DNA from: Selenomonas sp.
GTDB taxonomy: Bacteria > Bacillota > Negativicutes > Selenomonadales > Selenomonadaceae
Assembly (NCBI GenBank): GCA_015265235.1
Contig: JABZYJ010000034.1
Coordinates: 1-15,091 of the forward strand
Length of the DNA stretch: 15,091 bases
Reading direction: 5' to 3'
Below are positions 1-7,741 of this stretch, piece after piece (position 1 is the stretch's first letter; each line of letters starts with the position of its first letter). The notes below the pieces were generated by a model that did no database searches, had not been told where the DNA came from, and saw only the letters and a program-made list of their open reading frames with translations. The position numbers were made by a program, and so were the translations under genes.

Positions 1-2144
1 CCCTGCAGCTCAGGGCGCGTCCGCGCCTCGGCGAGAACAGCGTTCACGATGTCGTTCAGCTCGGTATCCGAGTGACCGCTCATATCCTGCAGCTGGAGCG
101 ACCAGCCGCCGACGTTGCCGAGTCCCGGCAGAGCCGGTGGGTTGATGGCGACGACGGTCGCCTCCGGTGCCTCCATCGCCCCCACGCGGAACATCGTTCC
201 GACGGCGGCGGCGACGGACTCGCCCATCCCAGGGCGCTGCGACCAATCCTTCATACCGACGAAGACAACCGCGCCGTTGGAGTTTGCACCGCCGGCGAGA
301 ATGTCAAAGCCGTTGATCGACATGACGGCAGACTGTCCCTTGATCTCCTTCTGCGCCGCCTGCTGGATCTTGTCCACAACCTTTTGTGTCTGATTCGTGG
401 ATGTGCCGGACGGGAGCTGGATGGCGATCATCAGATAGCCCTGATCCTCATCGGGAACAAACGTCGACGGGAGGTTGCGGTAGATGATGGCGGTCAGCCC
501 GCAGACGATGAGCAGGAACACGATGGCCGTGCGCGCCTTGCGGATGAATCTGGAAACGATGCCGACATAGCCCTTGCGCGTACGGTCAAAGACACGGTTA
601 AACCAAGCAAAGAAGCGGTCGAGTATGCCCTCTGAATTGCTCTCTTTCTTTGGCTTCAGCATCATCGCACAGAGTGCGGGCGTCAGCGTCAGGGCAACGA
701 AGGCGGAGAGTGCCATCGCGATCGCAATGGTCAGTGCGAACTGCTTATAGAGCACGCCCATCATGCCGCCTAGGAAGGCAACGGGGACAAAGACAGCCGC
801 AAGGACGAAGGCAATCGCCACAACCGGCCCCTGCACCTCCGCCATGGCACGCTCCGTTGCGTCCACAGGCGAGAGGCCGCTCTCCATGTGATGCTCTACG
901 TTCTCGATAACGACGATGGCGTCATCGACGACGAGACCGATGGCGAGCACCATCGCAAAGAGCGTCAGCGTATTGATCGAAAAGTCCAAGAGGACGAATG
1001 TGCCGAATGTACCGATGAGCGAGACCGGCACGGCGAGCAGCGGGATAATCGTTGCACGCCAGCTCTGCAGGAAGACGAAGATGACGAGCACAACGAGCAG
1101 CAATGCCTCGACGAAGGTGTGAACCACCTCTTTGATGGAGGCATTGATGTAGTCCGTGCTGTCAAAGACCGACTTCATCTTGAGCCCGGGCGGGAACGTC
1201 TTCTCCGCCTCCGCAAGCACCTTGCGTACCTCGGCAAGGGTAATCATCGCATTCGCATCCGAGGTGAGCTGGATGCCGAATCCGACGGCAGGATAGCCGT
1301 TGAACTTCGCAACGATATTGTTGTTCCGCTGGCCCGTCTCGATGCGTGCCACATCCTTCAGGCGGACGAACGAGCCGTCCTTGCCCGAGGCGATGATGAC
1401 GTTGCCGAACTCCTCCGGCGTCGTCAGGCGTCCCTGCACCTTGCCTGTAAACTGTTTTTCCTGCCCATTCTCTACCGGCATACCGCCCACGGTTCCGGCA
1501 GGAGCCTGTACGTTTTGCTCCTTGATCGCCGCCGTGACGTCCGCGACCGTTAGGCCGAGCTCAGCGAGGCGGTCAGGATTCAGCCAGACGCGCATTGCAT
1601 AGTCCGCGCCAAAGACCTGCACGTCGCCGACGCCGCTGATGCGCTTGATCGCATCGAGGAAGTAGAGCGTCGCGTAGTTCTTCATAAAGGCACGGTCATA
1701 CCTGCCGTCCTCGGAGTACATCGAAACAAAGTACGCCATCTGCCCCGAGGATTTACGCGTTGTGACCCCCGCAGACTGCACCGCGGAGGGCAGGCTCGCG
1801 TTGGCACCGGCGGCGTTGTTCTGCACCTTGACCGCGTCCATATCGCCGTCCGTACCGACATCAAAGGTGACAGAGAGGCTGTAGCGTCCGGTATCATCAG
1901 AGGTGGAGCTCATGTAGTCCATCCCCTGTGTGCCGTTGATCTGCTCCTCGATGACCTGTGCGACCGTCTCATTGACAACGGCGGCACTCGCGCCCGTATA
2001 GGATGCCGACACCGAAACCGTCGGCGGAGAAATCTGCGGATACTGCGCAATCGGCAGAGAAAACCCAGCCAGCGTTCCGACGATAACAATGATCAATGCG
2101 ATAACGATCGCAAAGATCGGTCGGTGAATGAAAAATTTTGCCAA
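1..2144 (-). CDS. RND multidrug efflux transporter, HAE1/AcrB type (partial, N-terminal 714 residues)
   Basis: Inner-membrane proton-driven drug exporter, the pump subunit of a tripartite efflux system. The start is TTG at 2144, 12 bases after the adaptor stop and behind an AGGAGG ribosome site that overlaps that stop. Translation gives MAKFFIHRPIFAIVIALIIV, the typical RND first helix, then the FSLPIAQYPQISPPTVSV segment. In the fourth transmembrane region GLVVDDAIVVIENVE carries the two proton-relay aspartates at residues 407 and 408, the same numbers as in AcrB. A PDEDQG motif and a GFDILAGGAN loop, in the place of the AcrB switch loop, follow in the second half. The reading frame stays open to base 1 and ends at ...DIVNAVLAEARTRPELQ in the porter region. 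About one third of a usual 1040-residue pump therefore lies outside the window. It forms an operon with the adaptor. Family assignment is secure; substrates cannot be read from the sequence. Confidence 0.95.
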   Translation of the reverse strand, partial: MAKFFIHRPIFAIVIALIIVIVGTLAGFSLPIAQYPQISPPTVSVSASYTGASAAVVNETVAQVIEEQINGTQGMDYMSSTSDDTGRYSLSVTFDVGTDGDMDAVKVQNNAAGANASLPSAVQSAGVTTRKSSGQMAYFVSMYSEDGRYDRAFMKNYATLYFLDAIKRISGVGDVQVFGADYAMRVWLNPDRLAELGLTVADVTAAIKEQNVQAPAGTVGGMPVENGQEKQFTGKVQGRLTTPEEFGNVIIASGKDGSFVRLKDVARIETGQRNNNIVAKFNGYPAVGFGIQLTSDANAMITLAEVRKVLAEAEKTFPPGLKMKSVFDSTDYINASIKEVVHTFVEALLLVVLVIFVFLQSWRATIIPLLAVPVSLIGTFGTFVLLDFSINTLTLFAMVLAIGLVVDDAIVVIENVEHHMESGLSPVDATERAMAEVQGPVVAIAFVLAAVFVPVAFLGGMMGVLYKQFALTIAIAMALSAFVALTLTPALCAMMLKPKKESNSEGILDRFFAWFNRVFDRTRKGYVGIVSRFIRKARTAIVFLLIVCGLTAIIYRNLPSTFVPDEDQGYLMIAIQLPSGTSTNQTQKVVDKIQQAAQKEIKGQSAVMSINGFDILAGGANSNGAVVFVGMKDWSQRPGMGESVAAAVGTMFRVGAMEAPEATVVAINPPALPGLGNVGGWSLQLQDMSGHSDTELNDIVNAVLAEARTRPELQ

Positions 2145-2156
2145 CGGATTTCCTCC

Positions 2157-3347
2157 TCACTGCGCGGGCGTCGGTGCGCTCGCATTAAAGTCAGAGGAAT
2201 CTCCCTCAAGCGTGAATCCCATATCGTCCGGCGTCACCATCGTCACCGCGAGATCGCCGCCCTCCTGCAGCGTCGTGAGCCCTTCGACAACGACCGTGTC
2301 CGAGGCATCCAGACCGTCCTTTACAACGTAGTAGCTGCCGATCTTGTCCCCGAGGGTGATCGTGCGGGCTTCTGCCTTGTTGTTTGCGCCGACGACCATG
2401 ACGAAGGATTTGCCGAGGAGCTGCTGGACGGCACGCTCGGGAACGAGGAGTGCATTCGGAATCGTATCGCCGATCAGCGTGACGCGTGCGAACATGCCCG
2501 GCAGGAGGAGGCCGTCCGGATTGTCAAAGAGAGCCTTGACTGTCAGCGTGCCCGTCTGTGCCGTCAGCGCGCGGTCAGCCGTAGCGATACGCCCAGTGAT
2601 CGGATACTTCGATCCGTTCGAGAGGGTCAGCTCCACCACGACGGAGCCGATGCCGCCCTGCTTTGCTTCCTGCTCGACAAAGTTCAGGTACTCGTTCTCC
2701 GAAAGGCTGAACTGTGCATAGATGGGGTTCGATGCGCCCATCGAGACCAGCGTCGTCGTGCCTGCCGACACGAACGTGCCGACAGCGACATCATTGACGG
2801 AGAGCTGTCCCGACATCGGCGCATAGATCGTCGTATCGTCGAGGTTCTCCTGCGCCTGCTGCACCATTGCCTGATGCGCTGCAACCGCAGCCTCATAGGC
2901 ATTCACCTGTGCCTGCTGGTTGCTCACGGTCTGCTCGGAGATCGCCGCGTTTGCGTAGAGCTGCTGGTAGCGGTCGAGATCCATGCGTGCGTTGGCGAGC
3001 GTCGCCTCCGACTGTGCGAGATTCGCCTTTGCCTGCAGGAGTGCGCTCTCATACTGGCGTGCGTCAATGCGGTAGAGCGGCTGTCCCGCGCGTACAGGCT
3101 GGCCGCCGATGATGTATTTCTCCACGATGTTGCCGGAGACGCGCGACTGGATCTTCACCTCGTCCGTACCCATGATCTGTCCGGCATAGACATGCGTCAG
3201 CGGCGCGTCCTGCCGCAGGACATTCATTGCCTTGACGGCAGTAGGACGTGCGCCCCCCTGCTTTTCTCCGCCGCAGCCCGTGAGCACCACGCTGAGTGCC
3301 AGCGCAGCGGCGGCAAATACGCCAAGTCCTTTCCTCATCTCAAACAA
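2157..3347 (-). CDS. RND efflux periplasmic adaptor (membrane fusion) lipoprotein
   Basis: Adaptor that bridges an RND pump to an outer-membrane channel. The start is TTG at 3347, placed 8 bases behind GGAGG; an in-frame ATG at 3338 would put the same ribosome site 17 bases away, so TTG is preferred. The 396-residue product begins with a short basic end, a hydrophobic stretch and a lipobox LTGC with Cys25 followed by Gly-Gly, so it should be lipid-anchored. Residues about 45-85 and 175-215 form the split lipoyl/barrel part (VSGNIVEKYIIGGQPVRAGQ and IYAPMSGQLSVNDVAVGTFV). Between them, about residues 95-165, lies an Ala/Gln-rich alpha-helical hairpin (AKANLAQSEATLANARMDLD). Beta-barrel and membrane-proximal domains follow. 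The stop TGA is embedded in the ribosome site of the pump gene, implying coupled translation. It has its own promoter just behind rnc. No outer-membrane factor gene is visible; it may lie downstream of the window. Confidence 0.95.
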   Translation of the reverse strand: MFEMRKGLGVFAAAALALSVVLTGCGGEKQGGARPTAVKAMNVLRQDAPLTHVYAGQIMGTDEVKIQSRVSGNIVEKYIIGGQPVRAGQPLYRIDARQYESALLQAKANLAQSEATLANARMDLDRYQQLYANAAISEQTVSNQQAQVNAYEAAVAAHQAMVQQAQENLDDTTIYAPMSGQLSVNDVAVGTFVSAGTTTLVSMGASNPIYAQFSLSENEYLNFVEQEAKQGGIGSVVVELTLSNGSKYPITGRIATADRALTAQTGTLTVKALFDNPDGLLLPGMFARVTLIGDTIPNALLVPERAVQQLLGKSFVMVVGANNKAEARTITLGDKIGSYYVVKDGLDASDTVVVEGLTTLQEGGDLAVTMVTPDDMGFTLEGDSSDFNASAPTPAQ

Positions 3348-3414
3348 GTGAATAACCTCCTCTTCCCATTTCCCGCAACGAGGTGCAAAATGCTTCTGTC
3401 CTTCATAGAAGAAG

Positions 3415-3443
3415 GGCAGGTATCCACCGTCGGAATCCCTGCC
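3415..3443 (-). repeat. Imperfect 29-base inverted repeat in the efflux operon leader
   Basis: On the minus strand GGCAGG at 3443-3438 pairs with CCTGCC at 3420-3415. Inside this, AT/AT and CC/GG also pair after one mismatch and one bulge, leaving a six-base loop GACGGT. The repeat starts about a dozen bases downstream of the -10 element of the adaptor promoter, so it lies in the early transcribed leader. No T-run follows it, so it is not a standard terminator. It could be a repressor operator (TetR/MarR-like control is common for such pumps) or an RNA hairpin. This function is inference. Confidence 0.5.
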
Positions 3444-3454
3444 ATAGTAAGTTC

Positions 3455-3483
3455 ATCTTATCGAAATCCACGGCAAAAGTCAA
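3455..3483 (-). promoter_or_regulatory. Sigma-A-type promoter of the RND efflux operon
   Basis: TTGACT (-35, 3483-3478) and TAAGAT (-10, 3460-3455) are separated by 17 bases, matching 5/6 and 4/6 consensus positions. It begins immediately after the rnc stop codon (3486-3488). The efflux operon can therefore be transcribed separately from fabF-rnc, though no terminator stops read-through from rnc. The leader to the TTG start is about 100 bases. Confidence 0.7.
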
Positions 3484-3485
3484 GA

Positions 3486-4229
3486 TTATTGATACATGCT
3501 TTCACCGTATTTTTCCCCTCGCCTCAAACGCTCCAACGCCGCTGCAGCAGCGTGCTGCTCTGCCTCTTTCTTGCTGCGTCCTGTCCCCTCACCCAACGGT
3601 GCTGTGCCGACGCGGACGAGCATCGTGAAACGCTTGTCGTGATCGGGGCCGCTCTCAGCGACCTGCTCATAGGCGATGGGCTCATGATCGTGTCCCTGCA
3701 CGTATTCCTGCAGCATCGTCTTGTAGTCCTGTGCGACGTGTTCCTGCCGCAGATGCGGCAGCTCGTCGGCAAACTGACGCTGCACATAGGCGCGTGCCGC
3801 ATCCCAGCCACAGTCGAGATAGACCGCGCCGATCACCGCCTCAAAGACATTCTCAAGGTTGTTCTGCCGCTCTGCCCCGCCGCCGAGCATCTCGCCGCGC
3901 CCCATGCGCAGATGTGCTCCGAGATGCAGCCGGCGCGCCAGCCGTGCGAGGGTCTCGCTCTGGACGAGACTTGCACGCATCTTCGTCAGCTCCCCCTCCG
4001 CACAGCGCGGATAGGCGTCGTAGAGATACGTACTGATCGCGAGCTCGAGGACGGCATCGCCCAGAAACTCCAGTCGCTCGTTATGCGCTGCGTGTCCTCG
4101 CGCCTCGTTGGCATAGGAGGGATGGGTCAGAGCCTCGTCAAGGACGGAGAGATCGGCAAAATCTGCGCCGAGGGACGCAGAAAGGCGCACGAGTTCCGCG
4201 CGCCTTTTTTCCGTCATCGGATATGTCAT
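3486..4229 (-). CDS. rnc: Ribonuclease III
   Basis: Double-strand-specific endoribonuclease that processes rRNA precursors and structured mRNAs. The product is 247 residues, slightly longer than the usual 220-230. The N-terminal half carries the signature HNERLEFLGDAVLELAIS with Glu51, Glu54 and Asp58, equivalent to E38, E41 and D45 of the E. coli enzyme. The second metal-binding segment reads NNLENVFEAVIGAVYLD: Glu130 matches E117, but Asn127 stands where E. coli has Asp114. The codon is AAT on the coding strand. Residues about 165-237 are a double-stranded RNA-binding domain (DYKTMLQEYVQG ... GTGRSKKEAEQHAAAAALERL). The ATG at 4229 lies 2 bases after the fabF stop with no good ribosome site, suggesting translational coupling; an ATG at 4217 is an alternative start. 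The place behind fatty acid genes matches the acpP-rnc linkage of Bacillus. Confidence 0.95.
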   Translation of the reverse strand: MTYPMTEKRRAELVRLSASLGADFADLSVLDEALTHPSYANEARGHAAHNERLEFLGDAVLELAISTYLYDAYPRCAEGELTKMRASLVQSETLARLARRLHLGAHLRMGRGEMLGGGAERQNNLENVFEAVIGAVYLDCGWDAARAYVQRQFADELPHLRQEHVAQDYKTMLQEYVQGHDHEPIAYEQVAESGPDHDKRFTMLVRVGTAPLGEGTGRSKKEAEQHAAAAALERLRRGEKYGESMYQ

Positions 4230-4231
4230 GA

Positions 4232-5476
4232 TTATTTCGCGTATTTCTTAACGACGAGACAGGCGTTGTGTCCGCCGAAGCCAAACGAGTTGGAGATCGC
4301 CGCACGCACTGTCTTGGCACGTGCTTTATTCGGAACATAGTCCAGATCCAGCCCCTCATCCGGCGTCTCGTAGTTGATCGTCGGCGGAAGCATATCGTTC
4401 TCCACCGCAAGAGCACTCGCGATCAGCTCCACACTGCCTGCCGCACCGAGGAGATGTCCCGTCATGGACTTGATCGAGGAGACAGCGACATCCTTCGCCG
4501 CTGCCCCCCAGACCGTCTTGATCGCCTCGGTCTCGCAGAGATCGTTCATGTGCGTGGACGTGCCATGTGCATTGACATAGTCGACGTCCTCGGGGCGCAG
4601 CCCTGCATCATCGAGTGCCAGCTGCATGCACTTTGCCTGATACTCGCCGTGCGGTGCCGGGCTCGTGATATGATAGCCGTCCGAGTTCGAGCCGTAGCCG
4701 ACGAGCTCCGCATAGATATGCGCACCGCGTGCCTCGGCGTGTTCGAGCGTCTCGAGCACGACCAGCCCTGCGCCCTCGCCCATGACGAAACCCGAGCGGT
4801 TCTTGTCAAAGGGACGCGAAGCGTGCGCAGGATCGTCATTGTGATCCGTGCAGAGCGCCTTCATCGCCGCAAAGCCCGCACTCGCCGCCTCGGAGATGCT
4901 CGCCTCCGTGCCGCCCGCGATCATAACGTCCGCCTCGCCGCGCTGCATGACGCGATAGGCGTCACCGACACAGTTCGCGCCCGTAGCGCACGCCGTCACA
5001 ATGCAGGACACCGGACCGTGCAGGCCGTAGTTGATCGCGACCTGTCCCGCTGCCATATTGGCGATCATCATGGGGATGAAAAAGGGGCTAACACGCTCGG
5101 GTCCCTTTTCAAAGAGACGCTCGTAGGTGCTGTGCATCGTCTCGATGCCGCCGATGCCTGCGCCGACATAGGCACCGATGCGGTCACGGTTCTCCTTGTC
5201 GAGATCGATCCCCGCATCCTTCAGTGCCATGCCCGCCGAGACGACGGCAAACTGCGCATAGCGATCCATGCGCTTGGCTTCCTTCTTGTCGATGTAACCG
5301 TCGATGGAAAAATCCTTGACCTCGCCGGCAATCTGCGCGGCGTAGCGCGTCGCGTCGAAGCGGGTGATGCGGTCGATGCCGTTCTTTCCTGCGAGAAGCG
5401 CATCCCAGAACGCCTCTTTGCCGATGCCGATCGGTGTGATCGGGCCGACCCCCGTAACGACTATCCTCTGTTTCAA
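4232..5476 (-). CDS. fabF: Beta-ketoacyl-ACP synthase II
   Basis: Cytosolic condensing enzyme that elongates acyl-ACP with malonyl-ACP in type II fatty acid synthesis. The 414-residue product has the full-length thiolase-fold layout. The active-site Cys163 sits in TACATGANCVGDA, His304 in VNAHGTST, and Lys336 and His341 in SSIKSMTGHLLGAAG; these match the Cys-His-His triad and lysine of E. coli FabF. The C-terminal glycine-rich SNSFGFGGHNA motif is present. The start is TTG at 5476, preceded by AAAGGAG at 9 bases. It lies 19 bases after the second FabK-like gene and 2 bases before rnc, so the three form one transcription unit. Unlike in E. coli, fabF is separated from acpP by a terminator and one gene. 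Confidence 0.97.
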   Translation of the reverse strand: MKQRIVVTGVGPITPIGIGKEAFWDALLAGKNGIDRITRFDATRYAAQIAGEVKDFSIDGYIDKKEAKRMDRYAQFAVVSAGMALKDAGIDLDKENRDRIGAYVGAGIGGIETMHSTYERLFEKGPERVSPFFIPMMIANMAAGQVAINYGLHGPVSCIVTACATGANCVGDAYRVMQRGEADVMIAGGTEASISEAASAGFAAMKALCTDHNDDPAHASRPFDKNRSGFVMGEGAGLVVLETLEHAEARGAHIYAELVGYGSNSDGYHITSPAPHGEYQAKCMQLALDDAGLRPEDVDYVNAHGTSTHMNDLCETEAIKTVWGAAAKDVAVSSIKSMTGHLLGAAGSVELIASALAVENDMLPPTINYETPDEGLDLDYVPNKARAKTVRAAISNSFGFGGHNACLVVKKYAK

Positions 5477-5495
5477 ACCAACCGACTCCTTTCCG

Positions 5496-6443
5496 CTAGT
5501 TCGCTGCTTCGAGCTGCTGTTTCAGCTCCTCAAATATCTCATGAACACTCATAATCCGATCAATACGCGGCATAAACTCACCGGTAAAGACAAGCCCCGT
5601 CTCCACGTCGCCCTGCTGTGCACGCGAGAGCGCACGGATGATGCAGAAGTGGTGATCGCACTGCTTGAGGCAGTGGTCACAGACCTTCGGCGGGACGGGT
5701 CCCTCCATGATCCGCGCGGAGAACGGAGTGCGCACAGCACGCCCGGGAAGCCCCACGGGACTGTGGATGATGACCACGTCCTCCTGCTTCGTCTTCAAAT
5801 AGTACTCTTTCAGCGACGGTGCCGCATTGGACTCGATGCTCGCAGCAAAACGCGAGCCGAGCTGCACACCGTCCGCGCCCATCTTGTGCAGATCGGCAAT
5901 ATCCTGTCCCGTCAGAATGCCGCCGGCGGCGAACACGGGGATCTTCACAGCGGCGCGGACATCGGAGATGATGCTGCGCACCGACTGATCCGTACCAAGA
6001 TGCCCACCAGCCTCCTTGCCCTCGACCACGACGGCAGCCGCACCGAGTTTTTCGGAGATCTTCGCCAGTTTTGCCGAGGAGACAATCGGCACGATCGGCG
6101 TCCCCGATTCCTTGCCGTACTGGAACATATCACGGGAGAATCCGGCGCCCGCGACGACGAGATCAATGCCCTCGTCGATGGCAATTTTAACGGCATCAGC
6201 AAAGTCGTTTGCCGCGACCATCTCGTTGATGCCGATGATCCCATGGGGAGAAAGTGAGCGTGCGAGCCGGATCTCATAGCGCAGCTCCTTCGGCTTCATA
6301 CCGGATGCTGCGATGAGCCCGATCCCTCCCTCGTTTGCAGCGGCAGCAGCGAGACGCGCTGTCGTGATGCGAATCGCCATGCCGCCCTGAATGATGGGGA
6401 TCGTGGCAACCTTCTTGCCGATCCTCACCTCGGGTAGTCTCAT
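5496..6443 (-). CDS. FabK-like NAD(P)H-dependent flavin oxidoreductase / nitronate monooxygenase family
   Basis: FMN-dependent TIM-barrel enzyme of the 2-nitropropane dioxygenase superfamily, 315 residues. The chosen start is ATG at 6443 (MRLPEVRIGKKVATIPIIQ), which has TGGAGGG 6 bases upstream; the frame is open further up but without such a site. Visible motifs are IPIIQGGMAIR (residues 16-25), GGIGLIAASG, the active-site region GKEAGGHLGTD (142-151, His148) and the phosphate-binding AAGGILTGQDIADLHKMGADGVQLGSRF. A cysteine cluster Cx2Cx3Cx4C (Cys255, 258, 262, 267) lies in the C-terminal part. The bona fide FabK encoded upstream lacks it, but such clusters occur in a known clostridial-type subfamily. 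Its place before fabF suggests a lipid role, perhaps a second enoyl-ACP reductase or a nitronate or quinone detoxifying enzyme. The exact reaction is undecided. Confidence 0.85.
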   Translation of the reverse strand: MRLPEVRIGKKVATIPIIQGGMAIRITTARLAAAAANEGGIGLIAASGMKPKELRYEIRLARSLSPHGIIGINEMVAANDFADAVKIAIDEGIDLVVAGAGFSRDMFQYGKESGTPIVPIVSSAKLAKISEKLGAAAVVVEGKEAGGHLGTDQSVRSIISDVRAAVKIPVFAAGGILTGQDIADLHKMGADGVQLGSRFAASIESNAAPSLKEYYLKTKQEDVVIIHSPVGLPGRAVRTPFSARIMEGPVPPKVCDHCLKQCDHHFCIIRALSRAQQGDVETGLVFTGEFMPRIDRIMSVHEIFEELKQQLEAAN

Positions 6444-6611
6444 ATAAGCCCTCCAATCGGGAGAGTGCACTGCCTTCGTCAGCTCTCTCCGTAGAAGTTT
6501 CGGCTCCCCCTCCACCCATTGCTGTTCAGTGGTACCGCCGGATGGAAGGCGGATCTATTCATGCAGGGCACACAGAAGCCCTGGTTTTATACATAATTAA
6601 TTCAGCCTTTT
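6444..6611 (-). promoter_or_regulatory. Leader of the fabK-like/fabF/rnc unit with a weak promoter candidate and hairpins
   Basis: No gene is seen here. Just below the acpP terminator lies a TATAAA hexamer (6591-6586) that could be a -10 element, but its upstream -35 is poor (TCAAAA at 17 bases). The transcribed part holds two clear inverted repeats: CAGGGC/GCCCTG with an 8-base loop (6583-6564) and CCGCC/GGCGG with an 8-base loop (6552-6535). No T-run follows either. No FapR-like half-site was found. I do not recognise a riboswitch class. Either the promoter is weak or this unit depends partly on read-through from acpP. Confidence 0.4.
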
Positions 6612-6648
6612 GAGAAAAATCCCGTGCGCCTCAGCTGTCACGGGATTT
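6612..6648 (-). terminator. Rho-independent terminator after acpP
   Basis: On the minus strand AAATCCCGTG (6648-6639) pairs perfectly with CACGGGATTT (6626-6617), a 10-base stem with a 12-base loop, followed by TTTTTCTC. It lies about 50 bases after the acpP stop and ends the fapR-to-acpP unit. Confidence 0.88.
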
Positions 6649-6695
6649 CCCAAAAAGACCGATATGGTGCAGTGCCGCAGCGCGGCCGCAGTCCA

Positions 6696-6926
6696 TTACT
6701 TGTTCTGGTCGATGTAATTGACGACATCCTGAACCGTCTTGATCTTCTCAGCAGCCTCATCGGGGATCTCGACGTTAAACTCTTCCTCAAAAGCCATGAT
6801 GAGCTCAACGATATCGAGGGAATCAGCGCCAAGATCGTCAATGAACGTCGACTCCAAGGTGACCTCATCAGCCTCCGAGCCAAGCTGCTCAACGACAATG
6901 TCGCGAACCTTGTCAAACGTTGCCAT
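6696..6926 (-). CDS. acpP: Acyl carrier protein
   Basis: Small acidic carrier that holds growing acyl chains on a phosphopantetheine arm. The product is 76 residues, the usual length. The arm attachment site is Ser36 in GADSLDIVEL, and the acidic recognition helix (ELIMAFEEEFNVEIPDEAAE) follows directly. The ATG at 6926 has a near-perfect AAAGGAGGTGAG ribosome site, the strongest in the operon, fitting the very high ACP level cells need. It is the last gene of the fapR-plsX-fabH-fabK-fabD-fabG-acpP unit, 34 bases after fabG, with a terminator behind it. Confidence 0.98.
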   Translation of the reverse strand: MATFDKVRDIVVEQLGSEADEVTLESTFIDDLGADSLDIVELIMAFEEEFNVEIPDEAAEKIKTVQDVVNYIDQNK

Positions 6927-6960
6927 GTGTTCTCACCTCCTTTAAATAGGATGTTATATG

Positions 6961-7704
6961 CTACATCACCATGCCGCCGTCTACGTTGAGTACCTGGCCG
7001 GTAATATACGACGCCGCATCGCTTACAAGGAAGAGAACGGCATCGGCAACATGCTCCGGTTTGCCGAGTGCTCCGAGGGGAATGCCCTCGATGAGCTTCT
7101 CGCGGATGCTGTCCTTCAGGACAGCCGTCATATCGGTGTCGATGAAGCCGGGCGCAACGACGTTGACCGTCACGTGCCGCGCGGCAAATTCCTTTGCCGC
7201 CGCCTTGGAAAAGCCGATCACGCCCGCCTTTGCGGCTGCGTAGTTCGTCTGTCCGATATTTCCGATCTCACCGACAACGGAGGAGAGATTCACAATACGT
7301 CCGCTGCGCTGCTTCGTCATGAACTTTGCAGCAGCCTTCGTGCAGGCGTAAATCCCCTTGAGATTCGTATTGATGACGGCATCGAAATCCTCATCCTTCA
7401 TACGGACAAGGAGCGTATCACGCGTGATGCCCGCGTTGTTGACGAGAATGTCCAACCCGCCGAGCTCCTCATGTACGCGTGCGACCATCTCGGCCGCCGC
7501 CGTGCTGTCAGAGACATCCGTCTGAACGATCATCGCCGTACCGCCGTGCTGCTCGATGATCGCCTTGACCTCCTCGGCAGCCGTCTGATTGCCGGCATAG
7601 TTGATCGCGACTTTCGCCCCCTCTTCGGCAAGACGAAGTGCAATCGCACGTCCAATCCCGCGGGATCCGCCCGTAACAAGAGCAATTTTCCCATCAAGAA
7701 GCAT
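6961..7704 (-). CDS. fabG: 3-oxoacyl-ACP reductase
   Basis: NADPH-dependent short-chain dehydrogenase that reduces beta-ketoacyl-ACP to beta-hydroxyacyl-ACP. The 247-residue protein has the Rossmann motif TGGSRGIGRA (11-20), the NNAG motif (89-92), and the catalytic tetrad Asn114, Ser142, Tyr155 and Lys159 in the YxxxK arrangement. The C-terminal end (GQVLNVDGGMVM) is typical of FabG, and the position between fabD and acpP makes the assignment firm. The ATG at 7704 has a GGAGG site 6 bases upstream. The gap to fabD is 37 bases. Confidence 0.98.
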   Translation of the reverse strand: MLLDGKIALVTGGSRGIGRAIALRLAEEGAKVAINYAGNQTAAEEVKAIIEQHGGTAMIVQTDVSDSTAAAEMVARVHEELGGLDILVNNAGITRDTLLVRMKDEDFDAVINTNLKGIYACTKAAAKFMTKQRSGRIVNLSSVVGEIGNIGQTNYAAAKAGVIGFSKAAAKEFAARHVTVNVVAPGFIDTDMTAVLKDSIREKLIEGIPLGALGKPEHVADAVLFLVSDAASYITGQVLNVDGGMVM

Positions 7705-7741
7705 GAAAGCCCTCCTTCATCATAACGAATTTATTTAATCA

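Noticed and set aside
3415..3443. Inverted repeat read as a terminator for rnc.
   Set aside because: No T-run follows, and it lies downstream of a good promoter rather than directly after the rnc stop.
2124..4340. A very long plus-strand open frame opposite the adaptor and rnc genes.
   Set aside because: It runs antisense across two well-supported genes and their intergenic region, its product (rich in Arg, His, Cys) looks like no family, and it is expected from GC-rich codon use on the other strand.
4268..5554. Long plus-strand open frame opposite fabF.
   Set aside because: Antisense shadow of a clearly coding gene; composition is Arg/Asp/His-rich and without recognisable motifs.
6523..6552. 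Plus-strand GTGGTACCGCCG resembling the T-box antiterminator core.
   Set aside because: No plus-strand gene lies downstream, no Stem I or specifier region is visible, and the minus-strand genes are not amino-acid related.
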